NCBI RefSeq assembly: GCF_010669125.1
Contig: NZ_CP048630.1
Coordinates: 186,001-250,000 of the forward strand
DNA: 64,000 nucleotides
From: Ancylobacter pratisalsi
GTDB lineage: Bacteria; Pseudomonadota; Alphaproteobacteria; Rhizobiales; Xanthobacteraceae
Direction: 5' to 3'
Position numbers and translations under genes: made by a program. Of this stretch, positions 33,787 through 42,892 are shown piece by piece (the stretch's first letter is position 1; the number at the start of each line of letters is the position of its first letter). The notes under the pieces were generated by a model. That model was not told the origin of the DNA. It searched no databases and saw only the letters and a list, made by a program, of their open reading frames with translations.

Positions 33787-34152
33787 TTATTGCGACTGCT
33801 CGAGCTCCTTCAGCATTTTCTGTTCGCGCTCCTTCGCCAGGCCTTCAAGATCAGACTGCATCTGCTCGGTCTCGGCGGGCGTCATCACGGGACGATCACC
33901 CACCTGCTTTGGCGCACCGAAATTGGGATAGGGCAATTCCTTGTACGGCCCCGTGGCGGCGGGAGCGGTGGCCTCCGACTTGGGGGCCGCGCCGATGGCT
34001 TGCGCGAGGCTTTCATCGGAAAGCCCCGATGTGAGGCCTCCCCCCGCGCAGCCGCCGAGAAGCAAAGCCAAACCAAGGGCGAACAGACCATTCGCTCGGC
34101 CGGCGACCACTTCCTTGCGGCGGTTCGGCTTCATTTCGCGTTCATCACCCAT
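33787..34152 (-). CDS. Small putative lipoprotein
   Basis: A 121-residue envelope protein with a clear lipobox: [13 protein letters not shown] at residues 23-35, preceded by a basic N-terminus ([19 protein letters not shown]). The mature part is short, with an acidic, coiled-coil-prone C-terminus ([20 protein letters not shown]). I chose ATG 34152 with AAGGTGAG just upstream. Such small lipoproteins occur near this position in related genomes; function is unknown. It is divergent from the PHA synthase gene. Confidence 0.8.
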   Translation of the reverse strand: MGDEREMKPNRRKEVVAGRANGLFALGLALLLGGCAGGGLTSGLSDESLAQAIGAAPKSEATAPAATGPYKELPYPNFGAPKQVGDRPVMTPAETEQMQSDLEGLAKEREQKMLKELEQSQ

Positions 34153-34260
34153 GCTCACCTTACGCCCCGTCGCACTTCGGTCAGTTACGCACTCGCTACG
34201 TTCGGGCGGCGCGTCTATGATGCCCCCACCTATGAACGCACGTACCCGCGGGGACAAGCG

Positions 34261-36624
34261 GTGAGCAATCGACGTACCACACGGAAGCCGTCCGGCGGCT
34301 CCACCACGCCAACCGTCCAACGGCAGATTACGCCTGCGATGCCAAAGACTTCTGCAAAGCGACCAGCGGCAGATGCGACGGAACGCACGCTCGTGAAAAC
34401 AGCGAAGCCGAAGATGTCCCCGCCCCGCGCCACGTCGGCCGAAAGAGCCAAGGGCTCGGCCACCGCCGTCAAGGGCGCGGCGGTCAAGGGCAAGGCTAGG
34501 GGCAAGGGCGCGACCGCCACCCCGCCGACGTCCGCACCGCCCAAAGCGGCTTCCGCCAGGGCCAAGGCGGCCCCGGTGGACACTCTCGCCAAGGCGAGCG
34601 CCGAGGCGCCGCGCACGGTGCCCAAGTCGCGCGTCGCGGCCGCCGTCGAAGATCATCCCCTGCCGCGCTACGCGGTGCGTCCTTCGCAGCGACGCAGCGC
34701 CAGGCAGGCCGCCGGCGAAGCGGCGAAAGCAAAGGCATTACCGGCTGCGGAAGCCGCCGTGGCGCTTCTGAAGGATCTGGTGGCAACGCCGCCCTCACCC
34801 GCGCTGCCGGCGGCGAGCCCGGAACCCGACGTAAAGGACGCACCGCCTCACGGCTCTCCAATCGATTTCCAGGCCTTCGCCGGCAACCTCGCCCGGCTGG
34901 TGGAAGAAGGCGGCAAGGCCATGGCGGCCTATCTTCGCCCGCGCGAGGAAGGGCTGGTCAAGGATGACGTCGCCGACGATATCGCCGACGTCATGAAGAC
35001 GATCGGCAACGTCGCCGAATACTGGCTGGCCGACCCCCAGCGCACGCTCGAAGCTCAATCGCAGCTCATCGGCGGGTATCTGTCGCTGTGGTCCTCCACC
35101 CTCAAGCGCCTCGGCGGCGAAGAAACCAAGCCGGTCGCAGCACCCCCGGCCCGCGACACGCGCTTCACCGATCCTGAATGGAGCAGCAATCCGTTCTTCG
35201 ACGCCCTGAAGCAGACCTATCTGCTCACGACCAACTGGGCCGAGGACATGGTCGATAAGGCCGAGATTGACGACCATACGAAGCACAAGGCGGAGTTCTA
35301 CGTCCGCCAGATCGCGGGGGCGATCTCGCCCTCCAACTTCGTGCTCACCAATCCCGAGCTGCTGCGCACCACCCTCGCCTCCAATGGCGAAAACCTCGTG
35401 CGTGGCATGAAAATGCTGGCCGAGGACATCGAGGCAGGCGGCGGCGACCTGAAGATTCGCCAGACGGACGGCAGCAAGTTCAAGGTGGGCGAAAACCTCG
35501 CCGGCACGCCAGGCAAGGTCATCTTCCAGAATGAGCTGATGCAGCTGATCCAGTATGCGCCACAGACCGAAAAAGTGCTGGCGACGCCCCTGGTCATCAT
35601 CCCGCCATGGATCAACAAGTTCTACGTGCTGGATCTCAGCCCGGAGAAATCCTACGTGCGCTGGGCGGTCGAACAGGGACTGACCGTGTTCGTGGTGTCC
35701 TGGGTCAATCCGGGACCGGAACTCGCCAGCCGCGGCTTCGAGGACTACATGCGCGAAGGCGTGCTGACGGCATTCGAAGTGGCGAAGAAAGCCTGCGGCA
35801 CCAAGCAGATCCACGCGGTCGGCTATTGCGTGGGCGGCACCATGCTGGCGATCACGCTTGGCTGGCTGGGGGTGCAGAAACGGGATGTCGGCGTCAAGTC
35901 CGCCAGCTTCCTCACCACGCAGGTCGACTTCACCCATGCAGGCGATCTCAGGGTGTTCATCGACGAGGAGCAGGTTGCCCATCTTGAGCGCAAGATGCTG
36001 GAAACGGGCGTGCTGGAAGGCCGGACCATGGCCAACGCCTTCAACATGCTGCGGGCGAACGACCTGATCTGGCCCTATGTCGTCAACAACTACCTCAAGG
36101 GCCAGGCGCCGTTCCCGTTCGACATTTTGTACTGGAACGCGGATTCCACGCGGCTGCCGGCGGCGAACCATTCCTTCTATCTGCGCAACTGCTACCTCGA
36201 CAACAAGCTGGCCGAGGGAAAGCTGATGCTGGCCGGCGCGAAGATCGATCTGAAAAAGGTCGACCTTCCCATCTACAACATGGCCACGCGCGAGGATCAC
36301 ATCGCCCCTGCGGCGTCGGTATTTCTTGGCCTGCAGTGCTATGGACGGCGCGGCCGCTTCGTGTTGGCGGGCTCGGGCCATATCGCCGGAGTGATAAACC
36401 CGCCCTCGCGCGGCAAGTATCAGTACTGGACCGGCCCATCCCCCGAGGGCGATCTCGAGAGCTGGCTGGAGAAGGCCGAGATGCATCCCGGTTCGTGGTG
36501 GCCGGACTGGTTCGCATGGATCGCGGCTCAGGAGACCCGTCGCGTCGCCGCCCGCATCCCCGGCAAGGGCCCCTATCCGGCGATCGAGGACGCGCCTGGC
36601 AGCTACGTGAAGGTCACGTCGTGA
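34261..36624 (+). CDS. phaC: Class I poly(3-hydroxyalkanoate) synthase with H1-like N-terminal extension
   Basis: Polymerises hydroxyacyl-CoA to PHA granules. The C-terminal 588 residues are a normal class I synthase: the lipase-like box GYCVGG with catalytic Cys523, Asp679 (in TREDHIAPA) and His707 (in [11 protein letters not shown]). The unusual part is an N-terminal region of about 200 residues rich in Ala, Lys, Pro and Ser (for example [18 protein letters not shown]), like histone H1 or PhaF tails. Codon use in that region is the same GC-rich pattern, so it is truly coding. I chose GTG 34261; ATG 34339 is an alternative. Either way the extension is real. The stop overlaps the next gene's GTG. 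Confidence 0.93.
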   Translation: MSNRRTTRKPSGGSTTPTVQRQITPAMPKTSAKRPAADATERTLVKTAKPKMSPPRATSAERAKGSATAVKGAAVKGKARGKGATATPPTSAPPKAASARAKAAPVDTLAKASAEAPRTVPKSRVAAAVEDHPLPRYAVRPSQRRSARQAAGEAAKAKALPAAEAAVALLKDLVATPPSPALPAASPEPDVKDAPPHGSPIDFQAFAGNLARLVEEGGKAMAAYLRPREEGLVKDDVADDIADVMKTIGNVAEYWLADPQRTLEAQSQLIGGYLSLWSSTLKRLGGEETKPVAAPPARDTRFTDPEWSSNPFFDALKQTYLLTTNWAEDMVDKAEIDDHTKHKAEFYVRQIAGAISPSNFVLTNPELLRTTLASNGENLVRGMKMLAEDIEAGGGDLKIRQTDGSKFKVGENLAGTPGKVIFQNELMQLIQYAPQTEKVLATPLVIIPPWINKFYVLDLSPEKSYVRWAVEQGLTVFVVSWVNPGPELASRGFEDYMREGVLTAFEVAKKACGTKQIHAVGYCVGGTMLAITLGWLGVQKRDVGVKSASFLTTQVDFTHAGDLRVFIDEEQVAHLERKMLETGVLEGRTMANAFNMLRANDLIWPYVVNNYLKGQAPFPFDILYWNADSTRLPAANHSFYLRNCYLDNKLAEGKLMLAGAKIDLKKVDLPIYNMATREDHIAPAASVFLGLQCYGRRGRFVLAGSGHIAGVINPPSRGKYQYWTGPSPEGDLESWLEKAEMHPGSWWPDWFAWIAAQETRRVAARIPGKGPYPAIEDAPGSYVKVTS

Positions 36625-37430
36625 AGAGCGGCCGGCCAGCCGCAGTTCTCCTGGCCGCGATCCTTATCGCGGCATTCGTCAGTGGACGCCCGGGCGCCAC
36701 CCTCGCGGCGAGTTTTGATTGCGGGAAAGCCCGCACGCCGGATGAGCGCGCCGTCTGCGCCGACCCGGCGCTTTCGGCGCTGGACAGCGAAATGGGTGCG
36801 TTGTGGTTCGCCTATAGCCGCATGCCGCTCCTCATGGGCGCGAGCGGCGCGCGGCGCGACGATGCCCGCGCCTTTCTCGACGCACGAGCGAAATGCGGGC
36901 GCGACGCTGCCTGCCTGTCCGCGCTCTACATCGCGCGGAACGCGACGCTGAAACGACTGCTTGGCGGAGCGATCCAGACCCTCACGGCAGAGGCCAACGC
37001 CGATCCCTCACCCTTGCCCGCACCGCAACCGGTGATGGTGCAGATCAGCGCGCTTGCAGGGCAATGCCGGGAGCTGGGCGGAGTGATCGAGGGCGATGCA
37101 TCGCCACAGATGATGAGCGCCGACCTCGACCAGGACGGCAAGCCGGACTATCTGCTCAACGCGCAGAACCTGCTCTGCGATGGCGCTGCAACGGCCTACT
37201 GCGCCAATGATGGCTGCGACATCTGGGTAGACCTGTCGAGCGCGGACTATGCTCCGATGAAGCTGCGCGGCAGCCGCCCCACTCTGGTGCAGGGGACCAA
37301 GTCGACGAAGCTCGATATCTGGGTCGACAAGAGCCGGTGCAGCTCTTTGCCTCCGGCAGCGGCCTGCTGGGGCACTTGGGAATGGAACGGCTCGTCACTC
37401 ACCGCGCGCTATTCCGCCCGCGGCGACTGA
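36621..37430 (+). CDS. LprI/DUF1311-type secreted protein
   Basis: A 269-residue exported protein. The N-terminus has a signal peptide ([23 protein letters not shown]), then [24 protein letters not shown], the cysteine-containing pattern of the LprI/DUF1311 family, whose members include lysozyme inhibitors. A second half ([19 protein letters not shown], then [23 protein letters not shown]) adds conserved cysteines. The GTG at 36621 overlaps the phaC stop (GTGA), implying coupled translation with PHA synthase, for which no link is known. Confidence 0.82.
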   Translation: MKSGRPAAVLLAAILIAAFVSGRPGATLAASFDCGKARTPDERAVCADPALSALDSEMGALWFAYSRMPLLMGASGARRDDARAFLDARAKCGRDAACLSALYIARNATLKRLLGGAIQTLTAEANADPSPLPAPQPVMVQISALAGQCRELGGVIEGDASPQMMSADLDQDGKPDYLLNAQNLLCDGAATAYCANDGCDIWVDLSSADYAPMKLRGSRPTLVQGTKSTKLDIWVDKSRCSSLPPAAACWGTWEWNGSSLTARYSARGD

Positions 37431-37446
37431 CCCGGCCTCAGGCCTT

Positions 37447-37470
37447 CCCGACGCGCCGTGGCGCGCCGGG
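37447..37470. terminator. Possible shared terminator hairpin
   Basis: CCCG-A-CGCGCC pairs with GGCGCG-C-CGGG across two bases, one A:C mismatch, between the convergent LprI-like and argC genes. There is no strong T-run. Confidence 0.35.
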
Positions 37471-37524
37471 ATCGGCGCTCAATCGGTCAGTTCCGAGCCT
37501 CTTGCAGCGGCGTGGACGGCCCGC

Positions 37525-38580
37525 TCACGGAAACAGCGCGATCTGCTCCAGACCCGTGGTCTCAGGGAAACCGAGCACGAGGTTCATGTTCTGCACCGCC
37601 TGGCCGGAGGCGCCCTTGACCAGGTTGTCGGTGGTGGAAATGACGATGACGCGGTCGGGCGCGCGGTCCTTGATCACGCCGATGAAGGCCATATTGGAGC
37701 CCTTCACAAAACGCGTCTGCGGCACCTGGCCAAGCGGGAGCACATGAACGAAGGGCTCGCCCTTGTAGAAATCCGCCAGCACCCGGTGCACGCCCTCGGC
37801 GCCAACGCCCGCGCCCGTCTTCACATAGATGGTCGCGTAGATGCCACGAGTCATCGGAATGAGATGGGGCGTGAAACTGGGCACCACCGTGCGCCCTGCC
37901 GCCTTGGAATATTCCTGGTCGAGCTCGGCCATGTGGCGGTGGCTGCCCACGCCATAGGCGTGCATGCCATCCGTCACCTCGGCATAGAGCAGCGATTCCT
38001 TGGCGGAGCGGCCCGCCCCGGTAACGCCGCTCTTGGCATCGATGACGATGTGATCCGGCTCAATCGCGCCAGCTTCGATGAGCGGCACGACAGGCAGGAT
38101 CGCGGTCGTGGTGTAGCAACCCGGATTGGCCACAAGCCGTGCCTTCCGGATATCCGAGCGATAAAGCTCGACGACGCCGTAGACCGCCTCCTGCTGCAGC
38201 TCCAGCGCCTGGTGCGGGTGGCCGTACCATTGCTCATAGACGCCCGGGTCGCGCAGCCGGAAATCAGCGGACAAGTCCACCATCTTGATGTGCGGCGCGC
38301 TTTCGAACACGCGCTTGATCACCTGCTGCGTCGTGCCATGAGGCAGGGCGCAGAACGCCAGATCGACCCCGGTCCAGTCCACCTCGTCGATGGTTATCAG
38401 CTTGGGCAGGGTGAGCGGGGCGAACTGGGGGAACACATCGGCCATCGACTGGCCGGCCTTGCGGTCCGCCGTGAGCGCCACGATCTCGACGCGCGGATGG
38501 CGCGCCAGCAGACGCACCAGCTCCGCGCCGGTGTATCCCGAGGCGCCCAATATGGCGATCCGTGCCCTGCCTTCCGTCAT
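37525..38580 (-). CDS. argC: N-acetyl-gamma-glutamyl-phosphate reductase
   Basis: A 351-residue arginine-biosynthesis enzyme that reduces N-acetylglutamyl phosphate to the semialdehyde. The nucleotide motif is ILGASGYTGAELVRLLARHP, the active-site cysteine is in ANPGCYTTTAILP, and CALPHGTTQQ and HRHMAELDQEYSK are conserved. Length is typical for the long ArgC type. I chose ATG 38580, since the open frame to 38781 adds a non-conserved stretch. Confidence 0.96.
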   Translation of the reverse strand: MTEGRARIAILGASGYTGAELVRLLARHPRVEIVALTADRKAGQSMADVFPQFAPLTLPKLITIDEVDWTGVDLAFCALPHGTTQQVIKRVFESAPHIKMVDLSADFRLRDPGVYEQWYGHPHQALELQQEAVYGVVELYRSDIRKARLVANPGCYTTTAILPVVPLIEAGAIEPDHIVIDAKSGVTGAGRSAKESLLYAEVTDGMHAYGVGSHRHMAELDQEYSKAAGRTVVPSFTPHLIPMTRGIYATIYVKTGAGVGAEGVHRVLADFYKGEPFVHVLPLGQVPQTRFVKGSNMAFIGVIKDRAPDRVIVISTTDNLVKGASGQAVQNMNLVLGFPETTGLEQIALFP

Positions 38581-38786
38581 CGTCGCGATCCCCGTCGCTG
38601 GCCGCACGCGCTCTGCAAAGCGCCGCGTTAGTGAAACCGGGCCATTACACCGTATAGATGGCGGACGAAAGACAGGACGCACGCGCGCGGCGCATGGCGG
38701 CCGCGTCAGACACGCACGGAACAGAAAGCCATCGCCGGCACTTTGCTCATCGCCATTCGGCGTCTCCTTACCGGAAACCACCTCCC

Positions 38787-39071
38787 ATGACAGATCCCTT
38801 CGACTTCTTCGCGTTCAGCATGAGCATGGCCCGCCTCGGCCTCGACTCGCAGGTCGTCATCGCCGAACGGATGAGTCGTCTTGCACGCGGCGATTTCGCC
38901 GCCGGCGTCGAGGCCGTGCGCATGGTCACCGAGAAGACCATCACCCTTGGCGAAGTGAATGCTCGCCTTGTTTCCGCAGCGACGAACGGCCGGCTGGACA
39001 AAGTCGGGCCGGAGATCGTCGCGCTTTATGGCCGCAAGGTCCGCGCCAATCGGCGGCGGCTGGCCCGCTAG
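38787..39071 (+). CDS. Small hypothetical protein, phasin-like
   Basis: A 94-residue helical protein (MTDPFDFFAFSMSMARLG...). The pattern VVIAERMSRLARGDFAAGVEAVRMVTEKT, short hydrophobic plus amphipathic helices and a basic C-terminus (RKVRANRRRLAR) recall phasin-like proteins, but I cannot confirm this. The ATG at 38787 has no strong ribosome-binding site. It lies 206 bp from the divergent argC start and 113 bp before parE. Confidence 0.65.
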   Translation: MTDPFDFFAFSMSMARLGLDSQVVIAERMSRLARGDFAAGVEAVRMVTEKTITLGEVNARLVSAATNGRLDKVGPEIVALYGRKVRANRRRLAR

Positions 39072-39184
39072 ATCACCAACGAGCGGGGCTGCGTTCACGC
39101 CCTGTTCCTGCTAGTGCTGACCGGCATCAAACTGTGCTCTAATCGAATCGCACCTCAACTGTCAGCTGAAAGCCCCAACGCTCG

Positions 39185-41224
39185 ATGTCGAACGCGGACG
39201 ACCTGTTTGCCTCTACGCCTCCTCAGCCGCGCCCGGCCGCAAAGCCGACCTCGCGCAGCACGTCAGCGGGAGGCACGCCTGGCGAGAGCGGCTATACCGC
39301 CGCTGATATCGAGGTGCTGGAGGGACTGGAGCCCGTTCGGCGCAGGCCGGGCATGTATATTGGCGGCACCGACGAGAAGGCGCTTCATCACCTCTTCGCC
39401 GAGGTGATCGACAATTCCATGGACGAGGCGGTGGCCGGCCATGCCAGCTTCATCGAAGTGGAGCTGACCGCTGACGGCTGCCTGACCGTGACCGACAACG
39501 GTCGCGGTATCCCCATCGAGGAACACCCGAAATATCCCGGCAAATCGGCGCTGGAGGTGATCCTCACCACGCTGCACGCCGGCGGCAAGTTCGATTCGAA
39601 GGTTTATGAAACCTCGGGCGGCCTCCACGGCGTCGGTGTCTCGGTCGTGAACGCCCTCTCCGACGTGCTGGAGGTCGAGGTCGCCCGCGGGCAGACGCTT
39701 TATCGCCAGATCTATTCGCGCGGGCTCCCTCAGGGACCGATCCAGGAAGTCGGCCGGGTGCTGAACCGGCGCGGGACGCGGGTCCGCTTCCATCCCGACG
39801 CGCAGATCTTCGGCGAGGGCGCCCATTTCAAGCCGGCGCGCGTGTTCAAGATGGCGCGTTCCAAGGCCTATCTCTTCGGCGGCGTCGAGATTCGCTGGAA
39901 CTGCGAAGCCTCGCTGGTGGCGGGCACCGAGATCCCCGAGAAGGCGGTCTTCCGCTTCCCGGGCGGCCTCAAGGACTATCTCGCCGCCGATATAGCCGGC
40001 CATACGCTGGTGCACCCCGATATTTTCGCCGGCAAGACGTCGCGCCCCGGCGGACATGGCTCGGCGGAATGGGCCGTGGCGTGGCTGGGAGACGCGGACG
40101 GCTCCGTCGCTTCCTACTGCAACACCATTCCGACGGCGGAAGGAGGCACCCACGAGTCTGGGCTGCGCTCCGTGCTGCTTAAGGGTCTGCGTGACCACGC
40201 CGAGCGAACCGGCAACGCCAAGCGCGCCTCTATCGTCACCTCCGACGACATCATGGCGGGGTGCGCCGCCATGCTCTCCGTCTTCGTGCGCGAACCCGAA
40301 TTCCAGGGCCAAACCAAGGAAAGACTGGCGACCGCAGAGGCCTCGCGCATCGTCGAGACCGCGATGCGCGACGCCTATGATCACTGGCTGGCTGGCAACC
40401 CCATGCAGGCCAGCCGCCTGCTCGACTGGGTGGTGGAGCGCGCCGAGGAACGGCTGCGACGCCGACAGGAAAAGGAAGTCTCCCGCAAGACCGCCGTGCG
40501 CAAGCTGCGCCTGCCCGGCAAGCTCGCCGACTGCTCGAACAATTCAGCGGCGGGTTCCGAACTCTTCATCGTCGAGGGCGATTCCGCCGGCGGCTCGGCC
40601 AAGCAGGCGCGCTCGCGCCAAACGCAGGCGGTGCTTCCCCTGCGCGGCAAGATCCTGAACGTCGCCAGCGCCGGGCGCGACAAACTCGCCCAGAACCAGC
40701 AGCTCTCGGACCTTATCCAGGCTCTGGGCTGCGGCACGGGTGCGAATTATCGCGATGAAGACCTGCGCTACGAGCGCGTGATCATCATGACCGACGCCGA
40801 TGTCGACGGCGCCCACATCGCTTCCCTTCTGGTCACTTTTTTCTTCCGGCAGATGCCGCGGCTGATCGAGAACGGCCATCTCTTCCTCGCCGTGCCGCCA
40901 CTCTACCGCATCACACAGGGCGCGAAGACGCTCTACGCCCGAGACGAGGCGCATCGCGACCAGCTGCTGGCGAAGGAATTCGCCGGGCGCGGCAAGGTCG
41001 ACATCGGGCGATTCAAGGGCCTTGGCGAAATGATGCCCGCTCAGCTCAAGGAAACCACGATGAGCCCGAAGTCGCGCATGCTGCTTCGCGTCAATGTGGA
41101 GGAGGCCGAGCGTGCGGCCACCGTGGACATTGTCGAACGGCTGATGGGCAACAAGCCCGAGAGCCGCTTTGCCTTCATCTCGGAACGGGCCGCCTTTGCC
41201 AATGACGAGTTGCTGGACATCTGA
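39185..41224 (+). CDS. parE: DNA topoisomerase IV subunit B
   Basis: A 679-residue type IIA topoisomerase ATPase subunit. GHKL ATPase motifs: EVIDNSMDEAVAGHA, VTDNGRGIPIEEHP and SGGLHGVGVSVVNALS. TOPRIM: FIVEGDSAGGSAKQARSRQT and MTDADVDGAHI. QAVLPLRGKILNV after the TOPRIM motif is the usual ParE form. About 40 residues of Ser/Pro/Ala-rich N-terminal tail precede the ATPase. ParE works with ParC in decatenation. Confidence 0.96.
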   Translation: MSNADDLFASTPPQPRPAAKPTSRSTSAGGTPGESGYTAADIEVLEGLEPVRRRPGMYIGGTDEKALHHLFAEVIDNSMDEAVAGHASFIEVELTADGCLTVTDNGRGIPIEEHPKYPGKSALEVILTTLHAGGKFDSKVYETSGGLHGVGVSVVNALSDVLEVEVARGQTLYRQIYSRGLPQGPIQEVGRVLNRRGTRVRFHPDAQIFGEGAHFKPARVFKMARSKAYLFGGVEIRWNCEASLVAGTEIPEKAVFRFPGGLKDYLAADIAGHTLVHPDIFAGKTSRPGGHGSAEWAVAWLGDADGSVASYCNTIPTAEGGTHESGLRSVLLKGLRDHAERTGNAKRASIVTSDDIMAGCAAMLSVFVREPEFQGQTKERLATAEASRIVETAMRDAYDHWLAGNPMQASRLLDWVVERAEERLRRRQEKEVSRKTAVRKLRLPGKLADCSNNSAAGSELFIVEGDSAGGSAKQARSRQTQAVLPLRGKILNVASAGRDKLAQNQQLSDLIQALGCGTGANYRDEDLRYERVIIMTDADVDGAHIASLLVTFFFRQMPRLIENGHLFLAVPPLYRITQGAKTLYARDEAHRDQLLAKEFAGRGKVDIGRFKGLGEMMPAQLKETTMSPKSRMLLRVNVEEAERAATVDIVERLMGNKPESRFAFISERAAFANDELLDI

Positions 41225-41285
41225 TTTTACGCCGGGGGAACACCGCGCCTCAGCGCGCAGGTCGCTTACCGGGTGAAACGATCGG

Positions 41286-41912
41286 TCAGCGACGTTCAAA
41301 CGCAATGCGTGCCGCGAGCCCGAGAAAGATAAGGCCAGTAACGCGTTGCGCGTAGCGGGCAAGATCGATGCGGGATGTTAGTCGGCTTCTCAACGCACCG
41401 GCGAATCCGCCAACCAGCCCATTGATGACCATCCCCCCACCATTGAGGATGGCCCCGAGCAACAGAAACTGCACGAAGGGTGAGCCGCGTGCGGGATCGA
41501 CGAATTGCGGCAGAAACGCCAGCACGAAGACGACGATCTTTGGATTGGTGAGGTTGACCACAACCGCCTGCCGGAAGGCCGCGCCGGGCGTTTCGCGCCG
41601 GGCTCCCTCGGTGCCAAGCGCCACGCCCGGCGAGGTGAACGCCTTGATCGCCAGCCACACCAGATAGGCCACCCCCGCCCAGCGGATCACCTCAAAGGCG
41701 CCTGGGTGCGAGGCGAGCAACGCTGCGAGTCCCAGCGCCGCGGCGAGCGTATGAATGATGCCGCCGCAGGTAATGCCAAGGCTCGCCGCGATACCCGCTC
41801 TCGGTCCGGACTTCATGCCTTGCCCGAGGCAGAACAGCATATCGTTACCCGGCGTGAGATTGAGAGCCAGCGCGGCGGGCGCGAAGATGAGAAGCGTCTC
41901 AGCGGAGATCAT
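41286..41912 (-). CDS. LysE/RhtB family amino-acid exporter
   Basis: A 208-residue inner-membrane exporter with about six hydrophobic segments. Family markers: LTPGNDMLFCLGQGMKSGPRAG near the N-terminus (given as LTPGNDMLFCLGQG) and VVNLTNPKIVVFVLAFLPQF. Exports amino acids such as homoserine or threonine in relatives; the substrate is unknown here. I chose ATG 41912. Confidence 0.92.
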   Translation of the reverse strand: MISAETLLIFAPAALALNLTPGNDMLFCLGQGMKSGPRAGIAASLGITCGGIIHTLAAALGLAALLASHPGAFEVIRWAGVAYLVWLAIKAFTSPGVALGTEGARRETPGAAFRQAVVVNLTNPKIVVFVLAFLPQFVDPARGSPFVQFLLLGAILNGGGMVINGLVGGFAGALRSRLTSRIDLARYAQRVTGLIFLGLAARIAFERR

Positions 41913-42194
41913 GGCGGCGTTCCGGCGAAGCGAGGCTGCGACTTGCCTTCGTCTCTTGCCCTCATCGGCCAGCGACAGCAAGCGCGAGATTGGCCCTGTC
42001 GCAGCAGCCGGTCGGAGCGGTAGATCAAAACGATTGGCCGCAGCGCCTTTTTAGGCCGCCGCGCCGCCAACCGGCCATCCCCGGCCCTGCATGGCACAGG
42101 GCAAGTCGCCACCGAGCCGGCACGGAACCTTGAGTATCAGCCGCCCCCCTAGGGCCCAGAAGGGGACCGAAGCAATGCCGCCGGGCATTCACCG

Positions 42195-42680
42195 TTAGTC
42201 ATCGGGCACCGGCTCGGGCGCCGGATCAACGTCGATGATCGTCATCGTCCCCACCGGCAGAGAGATCTCGTCGCCGATCCACTTGCCCGTCAGGGCGCGG
42301 GCGACCGGTGAGATCCAGGCAATACGCCCGAGCTTGGGGTCCGCCTCGTCCTCCCCCACGATGCGAAAGCGGCGCGCACGACCGCCCTCGTCTTCCAGCA
42401 ACACCGCCATTCCGAACGTGATGACATCGCCCTCGCCCGGCGGGTCGACAGGCTCCGCGCTGGCGCGTCGCGCGCTCCAGTAACGCAATTCGCGGGAAGC
42501 GGCTGCCACCGCGTCGCGCTCGCTGCGGGCCGTAGCCGCCGCCACAGCTTCCCGCTGGCGCGCCACCTCCTGCTCGATGAGCGCCAGGCCGCGACGTGTG
42601 ACGAGATTGCGCTCGGTGCTGACAGGACGCTCGGGCAGCGCCTCGCCGCCGCCGTCCTCCTTCACGAAGGCGCGGCTCAC
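42195..42680 (-). CDS. GreA/GreB-type transcription elongation factor-like protein
   Basis: A 161-residue protein with the GreA/GreB C-terminal FKBP-like domain: GDVITFGMAVLLEDEGG, FRIVGEDEADPKLGRIAWISPVARAL and GDEISLP. An N-terminal coiled-coil region (TRRGLALIEQEVARQREAV) corresponds to the RNA polymerase-secondary-channel helices. I chose the GTG at 42680, beginning with the conserved SRAFVKED; an ATG at 42782 would add 34 poorly conserved residues. Such proteins rescue arrested polymerase or, like Rnk, regulate it. Confidence 0.85.
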   Translation of the reverse strand: MSRAFVKEDGGGEALPERPVSTERNLVTRRGLALIEQEVARQREAVAAATARSERDAVAAASRELRYWSARRASAEPVDPPGEGDVITFGMAVLLEDEGGRARRFRIVGEDEADPKLGRIAWISPVARALTGKWIGDEISLPVGTMTIIDVDPAPEPVPDD

Positions 42681-42892
42681 GGCCTGCACCCTGCGGGCGA
42701 ACGGCTTGCCCGGCTGGCAGAAAACCCCTTGACAGTACCGATTTCCATTGACTTTCCGAGCATTGCGCCTATGTTCCCGCACGTCGTCTAACCTATCCGA
42801 CAGATGCGTTCCGCGCGACGACGTTGCAGCCCGTCCCCGGTTACGGCTCGAGGGATCTGGTGAGCGGTGCGCTGCCGCAGAATTGATCCTAG

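Noticed and set aside
33790..34260. In-frame extension of the PHA synthase to 33790
   Set aside because: It overlaps the lipoprotein gene on the other strand, has no ribosome-binding site and its composition is that of a mirror frame; the GTG at 34261 or ATG at 34339 is more reasonable.
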